In this document: positions 13,562 to 26,311 of the stretch, in pieces | Layout: each line of letters begins with the position of its first letter | How positions within the stretch are numbered: the stretch's first letter is position 1 | Origin: Thozetella sp. PMI_491 | Taxonomy: Eukaryota; Ascomycota; Sordariomycetes; Chaetosphaeriales; Chaetosphaeriaceae | NCBI GenBank assembly: GCA_021432635.1 | Contig: MU270018.1 | Span: 503,579 to 567,578 of the forward strand | DNA length: 64,000 nucleotides | Reading direction: 5' to 3' | Notes under the pieces: model-generated | What the model was told of the DNA's origin: nothing | What the model saw: the letters and a program-made list of their open reading frames with translations, nothing else | The model's database searches: none | Translations under genes and position numbers: made by a program

Positions 13562-15131
13562 TCAAGCAGGAAGCACGATGCCATCCTTCTCCATTTCCTG
13601 GACATACCTCTCCCATATATCAATTACATTCGTGTAGAAATCAACGTGGGCGTCGGCTAGTCCACCGAACTGACGCTTGAACTCGACGCGCTTGATCCAC
13701 TCAAAGTTGGTCACCTCGCGCACGACCTGGTCGGCGAACTTGTCGGCCTCATGGCGCGCAGATTCAACCTCGCGCGTCAGCTCGTCGATGCGGAGTTCCA
13801 ATTTGCGCTGACGATCGCGGCGGCTCTGCTCGTGGTCCACGCCACGCACGTCTTCGATCTTGGATCGGATAAAGCCGCCCGCACCGCCTAGGGCCGACCC
13901 GGATCCGTAGTTGTAGCCATTAGCCAACATGTCGCGGTCGGCCGTGCTTTTGTTCAGATACTCAGTCAGCTGCTCAAAATCGAGCTGCTTCTGCTCGCGC
14001 GCCTTGAGCAGGTTCTTGAGCGCGGCGCTGTAGGCCACCATGTCTCGCAGCGACCCCAGGTAATCCTGGTCTGTGTGATCCTTGAGGCGCTTCATGCCAG
14101 CCGCCGTATCCTCAACCGAGGCGGCGAAAGCATGCAGCGGCGCCTCGACCCCTGGCTCGAGCGTGATGAGTTTCTGGAACTGCTCGGCCAGCTCCTTGAA
14201 ATCAAGCTCGATGTCCGCTTCGCGCCGGGCGACCCGGGCCACCACCTTCTCAACGTGGTTCAGGTCCTCGTCCAACTTGTCGGTCTTGTCCTTGACTTCG
14301 ATGAAGCGCCGGTCGGGCTTGTGCACCTTGGTGAAGGCATTCATGAAGCTGTCGGCGAATGAATCAAACACTCCGCCGCCACCGCCGCCAGCCCCGCTCG
14401 TCCCGCCTCCAGCGACCGAGTCCATGCCGCCGGGCGATGCCATCGACGTGCGGGCGGACCGGGTTCGCATCGTCGCATTCCAGTCGGGGCTCTCGAGGAA
14501 GGTGTGCAAGATGCTGGCGCGGCGCAGGACGGGGTGAAGAGTGAGTCGCGTCAGGAAGCGCTGCAGGGAGTAGGCCCGACGGTTGGTGAAATCGGGGCCG
14601 AAGCGATCGCCGCGCACGTACTCCATCCGCTGCTTGTCCGGAAGCGGGGGTACAGCGGCGCCTTGGTACTCCTTCATCAGGGATTTGTAGAGAAAGACGA
14701 AATCGGTGAAGCGTCGCCGGACCGAGGACGATGGTTTCTGAAAGCTAGAGAAGGTGGTCTACGAGCAAGAGGGGAGGGGCTGCGTGTCAGCGCAAGTAGC
14801 AGTAGCAGTAGCAGTAGCGAGGACTCGACGAAGACGAGAGAGATGCGGGGCGGGGCGTAGGGTGCATCGTGGAACTCACATTCGTATTGATCAAGTAGGA
14901 GACGTAGGCGTCTTTGGTTCCGTCATTCTCCTTAAGGGGCTCCGACACAGTGCACTCGAGTATCTCGCCGCTCTGGCCGGGCGCGAGATCGTCATCGTGG
15001 TTGGCGTCAGTCCGCTGTGGATATTCGGGACTGGCGGGGTCGTCGGAGGCGCCATGCGACGACGCCTGGCCAGGCGCCTGCTCGCTGTGCCATGATATGT
15101 TGGAAAAGTTGTCCTGGTCGATGACGGCCAT
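13562..15131 (-). CDS. SNX4: Sorting nexin-4 / Atg24 (PX-BAR)
   Basis: Exons 15131-14880 and 14758-13562 with a 121-nt GTGAGT..CGTAG intron give 482 residues. A short acidic N-terminus leads into a PX domain at about 55-190. Its PI3P-binding elements are visible: RRRFTDF just after the intron, PPLPDK, and RRAYSLQRFL. A Gly-rich linker (GGGTSGAGGGGGG) is followed by a long helical BAR region that runs to the C-terminus. SNX4 acts on endosomes in retrograde sorting and in selective autophagy (Cvt, mitophagy) with SNX41/42-type partners. The N-terminal start is the only ATG in frame before the PX core. The assignment rests on overall PX-BAR order and the NRRAYSLQRFL and DKTDKLDEDLNHVEKV segments. 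Confidence 0.9.
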
Positions 15132-16375
15132 CGTGTCTGGGTGCGCCCCGAGGTCCGGATGCCAAGGCTCTCCGGGTGACGGCGGGCAGGGCAGGCGGTG
15201 CCTAGACCGGGGCCAGTTGACCGGGCAAATAGAGTGCAGTCGGGCTCTCTCGGAGGGTCGACAGCTGTAGCTCTGTCGCCAGTTGCAATTGCGATCACGT
15301 CGCTCGGAAGGCCGGACGAAGTGCGGGATGAGAGGTGGTTTGGGGGTGGAGCTCCAGGCTTGCTGGCGTAGCGGCGACGAGAGGTTGAGGTTGACGTAGG
15401 TAGGTGGGGCTTTTCACGGAGCACCCGAGGCGGCGCTCGGTCGTCGCCTCCCCCCCTTGTTACTACCTACGACACGCCACCTTGGTCTCCCCTCACAGGC
15501 CAGTTTCACTCCATCACGACCGTGGCCTGAGGCGTCATCCATGTGCCTTCCTTGCGCAAGTTTCCCTTGCAGAAGCATCTGCCTAGGCGCCACTACTCTT
15601 GGCCAGGCAGGACTGCGGCCCTTGGGCCCTCCCAAGAGTCTACCCCGGAAACGGGTCAAACCCAACCTTGCACTCTTCTATTGGCGCTGTCTCGCAGGTA
15701 AGCTCCTCAAAGAGACAGGATGCGCTATTATCTGTTCACTCGATCCTTCTCCCATGGCGGGGCTTAAAGAGGCAAGGGCAAGCGCCGGGCACCAGCAAAC
15801 ATGCATTTGCGCTATGTTCCGTTGCATTGCGTCGTAGTCGAGCATGTAGAAATAATCACCGTGCAAACGAAGGCTTAAAAAAAAACAGAGCAAGTAGTTG
15901 CATGCAGGTGCTAGCTAAAGGTCTCTCTACCTAGATAGCTAGACGGTGCCTCGTCCGCCCAGTCTTACAAGCGCAACGAGGCCCTGAGACCAGCCATGTG
16001 AGGCGGCTGGGCTCCCATGCCAACCTTGTCTGCCCAAAAGCCGGAGATCTTGTGGCAAGTCCTATGATGCAGAGTTGTGTAAATGATGGTCTGGCAAACA
16101 AAGACCAATCGCAGACCTTTCTCGTGCCCCCTAAAACTCCTATCCACGGAGGTTGCCATCCATATCGGAGCAACACGCTCCTTTTCTATCCCGGTAGTAT
16201 TTTTTAACACAATGGATCCACGCACACCAACCGGGCGGTATCTCTCTCTAGTGTCCACATCATACTTTCATACAAAAGAAAATTGAATGTTCTCCTCGCC
16301 AGCGCAGAGTGATGCGTGGCAAAGGGGGGGCACCACCCTCCAAGGCCGTTCGTGGGCCGGAAGCAAGGCAGTAGC
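15132..16375. other. intergenic interval upstream of SNX4
   Basis: Holds the SNX4 promoter and the 3' flank of the LETM1-type gene, both on the minus strand. Open frames are short and unconvincing. No RNA gene or repeat was recognised. Confidence 0.5.
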
Positions 16376-18120
16376 TTATTTCTCTCCTTTGGTCAGTTCC
16401 GCCTCTTTGGCCGGGGCGGCACGGACCGCATCGATGCGATCCTGCTCGGCCTCGACGGCCTCGCTGACCTGGGCCTTCTCAAGAACGTCCGAGCCGGCCA
16501 GCACATGATGCTCGTCCTTGTCGTCGATGTTCTCGCTATCGCTCGGGGTCGCAAAGCCCGTGTCGAGGCTCTCTTTGGTCTGCTCGAGCTCCTCCTCGAT
16601 CAGCTCCTGCTGCTCCTTGAGCACCTCGAGACGCTGCTTGTTGGTCGCCACGCCCTCGGCGCTGTCGACGTCAAGCTGCACCTCGTGGTAGAGCTCCTCA
16701 GGGATAGAAGAGAGCACGGCAGACAGGGCATCGATCTGCGTCCACTCCTCGCCTTCCTCGCGGGCCTGGCTGTACATGTAGGCGTTGCTCAGCACCAGGA
16801 GCGTCGAAGGGACACCCTCGCGCAGGCGGAGATCCAGCCAAGCCTGGAGGGACTCCCGGAGCTTCGCAGGGGAAGCGTCCGAGGTCTTGATACCGCGGTA
16901 GGCACAGGCGGTCTGGACCTCGCCAACCGAGAGGCTCTCGACACCCTCGTGGAAGATGGAGCGATCGTCATCTTTGATCTGCTTCATCCGACGGCGGATG
17001 AGGAAGCGAAGCCACGAGTCATGGCCGACATGGGTCAGGTTCATGTAACGGCACATCGAGACCAACTGGGGCCGGGAGAGATTGTCGAGGGTCATGTCGT
17101 CCTTGAAGATCTTGCAAACCTTGATGACGTCCTGCGCCGTGGGCTTCTCTCCGCCGGAGCGAATCTTCTTAAAAAACTGCACGATCTCCTCCCGCTGCAC
17201 CGTAGCCTGCGTCAAAGGCAGGCCAGTCTCATTGAGGGTTGAGCGAAGCAGCTTGCTGACGTCCTTCCGGGTGGTGCGGAGACGAGCAGCCTTGTCCGCC
17301 TTGGACTTGACCGTCTCGTAGGTGCTGGGGAGCATGTTGGGGAACAGCTTGAGCGCCACGGGCAGAAGAAGTTCGGCAAAGGGCACAATGACAAAGACGG
17401 AAAAGGGGACCAGGCGGCCGAGATCCTGAACAGTCCTCTTGAGCTGCTTGTCCTCGCGGCGCGTGAGCTCGTATCCGGCCGCCATCTTGAGCGCCAAGCG
17501 GGTGCTGATCTTAACCTCGGTCGCCAGGAGCTTAGTTCCGTCCCAGTAGTGCATGACCTCGTGTTTAATCCGTTGCATGATGGTCATCTTCTTCTTCTCT
17601 TCCTTCTTGGGGTCTTCCTTCTTTTCGACAGCAGCCTGCTTTGTCTCCGTGACAGACGTTACCGACGCCCCCGCGACTAACTCCGTCTCATTCTTTGGAG
17701 ATTGCTTTGCCTCTACTTCGGTTGACTTGGGCTTCACAGCAGCCACCTTGGTCGTCTCGGAGCTTGCTTTGGGGATGGGCTTCTTAGCCTCTTCCGCATT
17801 GAAGCCAGGAGGGGGGCCGGAATGCGGGCCGGCGCCGTGACCACTAGTCTCGGGGGTGGAGAAGTTGCGAATCGGGATGAGAAGGGCCACAGCAGGGCTA
17901 CGGAGACCCGAGTTCCGTGCATTGCGAGCGAGGTGGTTCGTGGCAGCTTGGAGGGCGGATCTCGGAATGGCGCGGCCTGGGAGGCAGGTCAGCTTGGCAA
18001 GCTCCAATATCGAGTTCAGGGTTGCACGGAGGGCAAAAGGGAAAACAGGAGGTGTAGCTTACCTGCGCCAGCGAAAGGATTGATGACGGTCGCCCTACGG
18101 GCGATGGTAGAGGCGCTCAT
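16376..18120 (-). CDS. LETM1: LETM1-domain mitochondrial inner-membrane protein (Mdm38/Ylh47 type)
   Basis: A 58-nt first exon (18120-18063) encodes MSASTIARRATVINPFAGA. After an 86-nt GTAAGC..CCAG intron, exon 2 (17976-16376) completes 552 residues. The N-terminus is basic and hydroxylated, as expected for a mitochondrial presequence, and is followed by a low-complexity Lys/Glu linker. The LETM1 core starts at MTIMQRIKHEVMHYWDGTKLL. It contains the single membrane segment GRLVPFSVFVIVPFAELLLP and the ribosome-binding-like domain (LSRPQLVSMCRYMNL, FLIRRRMKQIKDDD). A coiled-coil acidic tail ends the protein. In yeast these proteins support K+/H+ homeostasis and membrane insertion of mitochondrially encoded subunits. 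The frame of exon 2 runs a little beyond the splice site to a TTG, which I reject as a start. Confidence 0.92.
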
Positions 18121-19967
18121 GACGATGGCTGGGATGTGCGCGTAGCTCCACGATGTTAGGTGGCGAGGTCAAGGATGCGAAGCGAGGCGAGGGGATCAAG
18201 GTCGCATCCGAGCAGGACTCTGCACTAGGATAGCTATCGAAAAGGCGGTGGTGTGCTGAAGGATGGGAGCTGAAGCTGTGGTAGGTGCCCAAAGGAGCGT
18301 CGAGCTCGATCTTTGGAGGTTGCGACGAGGGGCACCAAGGCTAGGAGTGGCGACGGAATCACCGGGGAAATGGAGGCCCAGGGCCTTCCAAGTAGTGTAG
18401 AGAGGGAAGCTTCTCTGTCCGTGCCGCTCTCCTCTCAGAAAGAATTACGACAAGGAACCAAAGGGTCAAGATTGAAAGGGTGGTTTAAGCACGGAGTTGG
18501 GAGGACCGTATGAAGTAAGAGTTAAAGAGTTACAACGACAGCAGAGCAGAGGTTAGGGGGCAACGGGAGGGAAGGATCGGAAGGGCAACCTGGATGAAAG
18601 AGGCATAGTGGATCAGCCACGTGGGAGGCTTGATTCGTGGCGCAACAGGGCCTCGACGCAGTCTTCGCTCAGCGGGATTGGACGAGAGCCCGCAGCATAA
18701 TACGTTAGCCGATCTGCAGGTGCATCTGGCCCGCAGCCAGCTTCCACGCATCACTCAGCAGACCCGGAATAAACTCGCGTCTCGGCGGTGTCGGCGTTAG
18801 CGGGCCGGGCGAGTCCTGTCGAGCGACGCCCGCCGGTCCCACCGGTAGAGCTTACGAACGCCTCCCCCAGTCTCGGCCTCAGACTTTGGGGAAGTTGCGC
18901 GCCTCGTAGGCCGAAAGAAGGAGGACCGCGCCTTCCAGAGCTCGGCCTCTTCTGTCCTTGCTCGGGTGCCTAGGCCTGCAAAGGGCTTTGGGGAAAGCAC
19001 CAAGGTAGGCGGCTCCTCCAGGGTGCTTGTCAGGAGGATCCGCCAGGTTTGACAGTGCCGAAGTTTAAGGTTTTAGACCCCCTATATTCAGGGCCCGGCC
19101 AAAAGGGAGGCTTCGAATCCCGCCTCGGGGTAACACCCTTGGCTTGGCATTCGTAGCGAATTCCTCGTGCGAAGACCTGTCCATGGCTGCTGCACCAAGC
19201 TTCAGGCCCTTCCGCCACATGACAGCGTGACCAGACCAGGAACATCCCACCACTACTACTTCGCAGGCGCGCTCGCGCCTTACCTCCGCCTTCTTTTTCT
19301 CTTTACACTTGTTTGTTGTTGCCAGAAAACAAACGGTACAACCGAGCAATCTAGTCGCATATTTACGCCGGCCTTAATATGGTTATCCACCTGTACAGTA
19401 GATCAAAATCAAAACAACGAATCAAAACAACAACAACCCATCCAGCTGTTTCCTTCTTCCCCTCTCCTCCTAATCCGTTCTCCTCTGTCCCTCCTTCTCC
19501 AGGTTCATGGCGGAACAGTCCATCAGATTGGGTTTACAGCATCAGCAGCAGCTTCTCAACACTGCAATGCTATCTCGGCCGTAAATAAGACAAAAGACCG
19601 ATTCCACTGCCCAGGCCTGCCGGTGAGAAACCATCGGTCAGACTGTTCTTGTAAACTGGTGCCTTTAAATATGTATCCTAGAAAGGTGCACTAAAGTTAT
19701 ATACAGGTGCGGCCCATGGGACATCCGCTCTAATCAGATCTGCTTGGGAGCCCACCCTGCAGGGTGACCTTTCTCCCTCCAGAATGCTGCCCCGAACCCT
19801 ATAACGCTGGGCCAGAAACCCTCCCCTAATCGCTCTATCTAATCACGACGCACTATTTCGGAGGCTGCGTCAGAATATATCTGCTGTGTTTGCCCCCGGG
19901 GCCATGCTTGCCCCCGGGAGGCTGCTTTGAGCTTGGCCTCTCCCATCAACCATCCCTAACCATGGCC
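18121..19967. other. intergenic interval
   Basis: Lies between the start of the LETM1 gene and the stop of the chitinase. I see a short hairpin around 19106-19125 but no tRNA, and no open frame with coding character. The right half (about 19370-19970) is presumably the chitinase 3' flank. Confidence 0.45.
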
Positions 19968-22900
19968 TCAGAAGTCTCGTGACCACATGACCTCTCCGTT
20001 CAGCGAGGTCATCGGTAGGGCTCCGTCGGGGAAGATATTCCTCTTGGTCAGCTTGCAGACCCTGTTCGCATCCTTGGCGAGGTCCAGCTTGTCGCCGATG
20101 TTCTTGCCTAGCTTGGCAATATCATCCTTGTTCATCCCCCGGGAGATCTTGGCTGCCTTGGCTATCTGCACGGCGTCGAAGATGGCCAGCGGGGCAAGAA
20201 CCAAGCTCATGATAGCCAACGGATCGTTACCCTTGGTGTCAACGACTCCATAGATGTCCGTCGCCAGCTCGCCCAGGGCGCCCAGGATAGAGATTACACG
20301 ACCGATGGTAGCCAGCGAGGCGATAGCGCCGGCAACCTCGCCGACAACGGGCACAAAGAAGAGGATACCCGTGATAAATGCCAAGATGATGTTCTTCCGC
20401 TTCTCTTCGTCCCACTCCTGGACCGTATCCGAGATGTCCTTGATCTGGTTGACAGCCTCTTCGATCATGTAGACGGGCAAGACAAGAGCCTCGGCGAGGT
20501 CGCTGGCGTCGCCATCGTATGTTCCTGCCCTTAGTTGGCTGACGGCGGTAGGGAGGTCCCTAACGATATCCTTCAGGTTCCCGTACGCATCCTGGACAAT
20601 GTCCTTGGGATTGAGCACATCTTTGGGCTCGAATCCGTGCGGGTAGGGGATACCGTAGTCCCAGCCGCGATACTGACATTGGTCAGGCTCCGAGGGTTGG
20701 CAAAAGACGAAGAACTGGTTATTCTGCAGTGCAATGTCTTCTTGCTTGATGCCAACATCCTCGTACAGCTTCGCATAGAACTCTTCTTCCTTGTCTTTAC
20801 GCTGATGCCAATAGATGCTCTGACCATAGCCACCAGTAGGCGGCGGACCAGCGCGCTTAGAATAGTCCGGGGGGCAAGGGCCCGTAATATTCATCCAGCC
20901 AGTGCCTTGCTCGTTGCAATTCACATCGGGCTCCTCGCAGATGGTGGACCAGCCATTGCAGAACTTGTTGTCGCAGAACTGGCACTGCCCATTCTCTACA
21001 CCGCTGTAATAATAATGGCACCAGTCGCAGCAGACAGCAGCTTCTACTACGTCGCAGGTGAAGTAATCGTTGCCGTGGGCGTACATCCAGTCGCGCACCG
21101 CCTTCGGGCCGCCCTTGACGACAGCGTCGGCATAAGTAGCGAATCTTCCGTCGTAGCCGGACGCCATCAGATTATCGTAGATTGCCATGGAGTTCTTGAG
21201 GGTGTCGGCAAGTACAGCAACGATATACACTGGAATACAATTTATGGGGATTTTCGCGTCGTCGTGGATGGCCTGGATACTGCTGTAGGAGCCTGTACAT
21301 GCGGGCAGAGGCGGCGGCAGCCGGTCGTCATCATCCGGCCAATCCGAATTACCAGATTCGGTATCCTTATAATCGTCCATCGTGAAACTCTGAAGATCGA
21401 CAGCTAAGCGACAGAGTCAGCAAGGGAGACTAGCTTACAAGTGGAGTGTAGAAAACGAGAAACACTCCAGAAATGTGACCTACCCCAATCGATGGTGCCG
21501 GCAAAGTTGTAGCGCGACCACAAGCGACGGCGAGTGTCTTTAGTCGTTGGGCTCATGTAGGCAACCCATTCCGTGTCTAGTTTTGAGGTGCTATTAGCGA
21601 ACGCCCACCACGTGAAGCCCGAGATACCCACCCTCATAGACCAACATGTCCGAGTTAGACGCTCCATCATGCCACGACTTGACATTCGCCACCGCCGGAT
21701 CCGCATCCGGATCGTCAGGGTCGGTATTGGAGCCGCTAATTAATTCGAAAATCTCAGCGTTCGAGATGTACCCGGCAGTGTCGGTACACCGTCCCTTCTT
21801 GGCTTGCGAGTTGAGGCGGTCACCGAGGAACGTGCATTCCGGGCCGGTGCAACCAGCCTGTGCCATCTTGAAGCTTCGGCCGTAACTGGACTCGCCGACG
21901 AAGATTTTATTCGTATGCACGCCGGCCTTTGTGACTATAACAGAAGATGTCAGCGGGCTAAAATGGGGCCGGGAATCTCGTCGACATGAGCAACATACCC
22001 ATTGCTAAAGCAGTCATGGTCTCCGTCAAGTTGACTAGAGGCGCAAGGGTCAGCAAGCGGCATTCCACTGTAGACATGATGAATTCAATCCATACTGTGG
22101 CTTCGGAGGCAGTTTCCAGCCTTGCATCCTGCGAAGTGTCAGTATACAGGATGTTGCTGCTGATGGATAACAACTTGGGTGCATACCATCAATTGAGTAC
22201 TCGTTCCCGGCATCCCATTGCCCTACAGCAAGGTCAGTGACATGAGCTAGACGACCACTTGAAGCTTACAGCCGCTTACCATGCAGATCGTAAGTCATGT
22301 AGACAATATAATCAAGATATTCGGCCATCTGGGAAATAGGGAAGTTCCTGAGGTACCAGTAACTCGCCGGTGCGGCGATAGATATGGTCTTCCCGGTCGG
22401 TTTAAGAAGGGCTCTCAAGGTGATGAGGAACTTCAAGTAGTTTGGTCCATCAGTTTCAAATCCACCAGGAGTTCCATCAATATCTGTAGCCTAGGAAGTA
22501 CAGTTTTGATTAGCCATGGTTTCGTATCCGAGGGAGGGAAGGCAGGAGGTGGTGAACTTACTCCCGGATACTCCCAGTCAAAGTCGACGCCATCAAGCCC
22601 CTCTTGGTTGAGGAAATTGAGGATATTGACGGCGAATGTCACACGGTTGGCTGGGCTCATCGCCTGCCGGAGGATGTCGTACGTCCCAGGCTCGGTAGAG
22701 TATCCCCACCCTCCAAAGGAGATGACTCTCTTAGCTGAGAGCTTCTTGAACGCCTGCCATTGGTTAAATGGGTCGCTAACCACAGGCAGCCAGCCATCCG
22801 GGTTGACTATGGCAAAGGCCCAATGCATGATGGTATACGAGCCGTCCGTGTTCGCATTCTCGGCGAACTGGTTCAAGCAAGGCCGGTTGAAGTTCCAGGT

Positions 22901-24404
22901 CTCATAGTACCCAACGCGCCCATAAGATGCTGGAGCATCACCCGTGTTCGTGATATCCATGCCACAGCTAGCAACACAGCCGTTCTGAAGCGACGAGGTG
23001 CCAGGGTTGCCTGACTCGCTCCTCTTGTCTATACAAAAGTCACCACTGATACCACACTGGCCCCAAACATTGCAGCAGGCGTTCTTTTGCGGACCCAGCA
23101 AATTAGCATATTTCATCGAGGTGCGTGGTGGCCCGGCGTCAACTTACCAGAGGGCAGGGATTCAGATCTTTCAACTGCTGCCCGTTGGAGGGCGCGGCCG
23201 AATCGGGCATCGTCGGCCCACATACGGCATTGGCCATCGGGAAGGGCATCGGGGGCTTGCCCTTGGACAGGCAGATATTCGTGTCGGGGAATAGCTTGTT
23301 GCAGCCATACCACCCCCAGGTGCCCGAGGTGCCATTGTTGAAAGTCTCAATCTCCGTCAAGTTCAGACCGTGGGCCAGCCCAATCGTATAGCAGTTTTCA
23401 TCTTTAAAAACCTGGTAGGTAAAGCAGGTGCCGTCTGCGAGAGGCTTAGGCTTCTCCACCGCGCGCGCATGCAGCGAGTGAGCAGCGGAATGGCTGGCCC
23501 GGCGGGTCAGGTTGAAGGCGGTCCCGTTGGAGGCAGAGCCACCGACCCGGCCAGTCTGATCCTCAAAAACTGACACGTTCTTGAGCTCGGTCGTCGACTC
23601 AAAGCCGGTCACGCACTTCGCCTCCTTCCAGCCTTTCACGATGTCTTGGACGGCCGTGATATTGTTTACTGTGCTTACAACCACGCCGAACACGTGCTGG
23701 CTGTCGCGTCCATCACCACAGAGCTGCGCCGCCGTAGTGACCGGAACATCTGTGCTGGATTTGAGCTGGTCAACTACCCGGTTCACGGCGGACGAGATGG
23801 TGCCTTTGCCGAACCCAGCTCCGGCATAGATGGCCGCGATGGTGCCCTGATGGTATCCCAGCATGAAGGTATCATCGCAGGCAGCCGGCCCCGTCATATA
23901 GGTCTGCAGCTCATTTAGGACCGTGACTGCCGAATCAATCGCTTTTCCTTCTGACGTTACGCCGTCGCTAGTGAACTCGAGCGTGACGCTTGACTCGGCC
24001 ACAACTTTGGTAGCGTCGCAGGCCGAGCTTTCAGCGGTGGCGTCGGTGCTACTGGAGGAGGCATCAACGGTCGAGTTTGCGTTGTCAGCCGCGCAGACAC
24101 GAATCTTGGTTGGCGTGTTAGGATCGGCCACGGGGTTGTACAAGGCAAAATCAAACAGCATTGACTGATTGCATCGATCGAGGCGATCATAGGAATTATA
24201 GACGATCCACCTGGACGGCGAGGTATCCGAGCAGGCAAGAGGGCAGCGATGGAGTTCCGTGTAGTAGTGCTTGGGGTTGTCAACGCCCTTGAGGTCGGCT
24301 AGCGTGAGCTCTCCATCGCGCTCGATGATGGAGGCCAAGGCAGTCGACGCGCACAAAGCGAGTGTAGCAGCCGTGCGCAGGCCGTCAAGCCTGGGCGGGC
24401 GCAT
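19968..24404 (-). CDS. Killer-toxin-type GH18 chitinase with LysM and hevein-type chitin-binding modules
   Basis: Nine exons: 24404-23148, 23083-22562, 22490-22280, 22222-22187, 22128-22096, 22034-21999, 21934-21632, 21576-21484 and 21403-19968. Introns are 55-80 nt; the protein is 1308 residues. A signal peptide (about 1-25) leads to an N-terminal domain of unknown role, a LysM (about 327-379), a hevein-type Cys module (about 394-445) and GH18 (about 476-835). The catalytic motif is intact at 583-590 (DGVDFDWE, acid Glu590), and MTYDLHG and IDWAVDLQ are present. A Cys-rich region (946-1007) and a hydrophobic Gly/Ala segment (1168-1246) follow. This order matches subgroup C fungal chitinases, which resemble the alpha/beta subunit of yeast zymocin. 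Dibasic KR sites lie near 1012-1013 and 1284-1285. An upstream TTG at 24416 was rejected as a start. Role in chitin attack or interfungal antagonism is inferred. Confidence 0.93.
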
Positions 24405-26311
24405 GGCGAAGGGCAAGGAGGGATGTCGAATGGAGAACTAAGGAAAAGGAAAGAGTAGAGGGGTGCCACAGGTTGGGCTACTCCGGCAAGGGGGAGGGGA
24501 TAGAACAGGCAGTTGAAGGGAGATGTAGAAGTCGTTGGTATCAGGAGCCGGTCTCAAATATAAGCATTCCTGCTCCATTGGTCCCTCTCTCCATGGTAGC
24601 TTTGGAGGGGGCCCGGACTTTGGGAAGGCATCGAATGTCATTGAATGTCATTATCATTAACGCGTGTCAAGCGTAAAGCTCCAGGGCGTACGCTCACAGG
24701 CAAGGCTTGTAACGTGAACTGCGCTTGAGAGCTAGGAAGCTTCCACTGCTAGGGTAAGGTTGATGCCAGGGTGGCACGGCCCGGTTACTTTTTGCCCAGA
24801 ATGGCATAATCCCGATTTTAGTCCCACTCGGCTGAGACCATATTAGTATACTCGGTATATAAGCAAAGCCCTTTAATAAAGATTCAACTAACTGCTAGTA
24901 GTATTCCGTCGACACTGCCCCCGCCCCCCTTGTGCTACACTCCGCGAGGGGTTCCTAGCAACCAGGCAAGCACATCAACGACACTGGGAAGTCGCTCTGT
25001 CTACCCATCTTGCACCGTCAAACCCGCACAATGTCTCGGTATTGCCGTTATGTTCTTGCCCCCCTCCCTTCTCCTCATCCCCTTGTTTCCTCGATGGCAC
25101 ACCTAGGACGCTAGAGCTTCCTTAGTTTCCCCCTTTTTTGTTGTTCCATCTCGCATTATCAAGCTCCTCTGCCTCTCGATGGTCCAGTGAAGATCTCCCG
25201 TCGGCTTTAAGCTATATCTATCTAGCTCTCGATCCTTTCTGGTTGCATAGTACGTCTTGGTATTGGATTCAGCTGCCCGGCACTTCAGTATGCTTGTGTT
25301 TGAGGTAACCGTCTTGGCATAGGATTCAAATGGTCGATACTACAGTATGTCTGTGCTAAGGTTACCATCTTGGCATAGGATTCAGCTGATAAATCAGGGA
25401 CAGAACATGGTCTGAGAGCGGCTGATTGGTCAATCCTCCGAGGCTGTACACAATATTAATTGACTATAGTGAATATCTCTATCTTTTATATGTAGCCTAC
25501 TTTGCTGTCTTGGCTTTTTTGTCCGTGGCTGTGTAAAACTTGGCAGCCATCTTCACCATTGAAGCTACGGTACGTAGTACTCTCTATGTACCAGGCTCGG
25601 ACAAATTAGGTAACAACACAAAGCTTCGGCGTCTAAGTACGTGGTACCAAAGCAGTGCCCTCGACGGCCAGACTTCTGCGTCCAAATTTAATTAATGCAC
25701 TCCTCAAGTGACAGCATAAGTCCCCCGAGGCAGCAAAGCTTAGGCCTTTCATCAAGGGATGATTCGTGATAACGATGTTACCCTTCACACTCTTTTGATG
25801 AGCATTCCTACCGTAGATACAATACCGCCGAATGATGATCCGCCATGAAAATTGCAGGACCCAGCACACTGGGGCTTCGATCAGCTGGTATCTCTGACTC
25901 CAGTTAGCAACTCGAGGACTTCTTGTAATTTAGGAGTCGACTAGTAGACGAACCCCTGGCATGGCTCGTTGCAATTTGCCGAGGGACTCCCCGTGTAAGC
26001 GACGCGCTTGACCGTGCCACGGCTTGGGACGGATGCCTGTGCCTGCGATGAGTGCAAGCCAGATAGCTGCTCCTTGTACGATCCGAGAATAGACATCGCC
26101 GGCCTTGCCCGAAACTGCCATATACTCCATTAGAGAACCCTTCAGAGCCGTCGTGGTTTTCTCGTCCGCTGGTGCTTGCACACCCTCCTTCTCTCTCTTT
26201 TTTTTTGGTTCTTCCCTTCCCCCGAGAGCGATCGAGAGGGGTTGGCTGCCGAAACTCCCTCTCCTCGAACTCTTCTTCAACCTGCATCCTCGGCCGCACA
26301 GCAGGTTCGCC
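24405..26311. other. divergent promoter interval of the chitinase and orphan secreted protein
   Basis: 1.9 kb between two divergent starts. It is more AT-rich than its surroundings from about 24780 to 25900 and contains a degenerate 56-57 bp tandem repeat (25253-25391). No coding frame is supported. If the two flanking genes are co-regulated, the shared elements should be here. Confidence 0.55.
25253..25391 (+). repeat. degenerate 56-57 bp tandem repeat, about 2.4 copies
   Basis: Three units begin at 25253, 25310 and 25366. Each begins with CGTCTTGG or CATCTTGG, continues into TATTGGATTCA or CATAGGATTCA, and (in the first two) ends with CAGTATG then GGTAACC or GGTTACC. The third unit is cut off after about 26 bp. 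It lies in the promoter interval between the chitinase and the orphan secreted protein. Confidence 0.8.

Noticed and set aside
19085-19135. Possible tRNA (TTCGAATCCCGCC resembles a B box)
   Set aside because: The arms do not pair as a T stem; only a simple hairpin with stem GAGGC/GCCTC forms, and no acceptor stem is visible.
20535-21407. 290-residue plus-strand frame inside the chitinase gene
   Set aside because: Antisense shadow of chitinase exon 9.
26105-26311. Upstream extension of the orphan secreted protein
   Set aside because: Starts at TTG and would bury the signal peptide at position 70.
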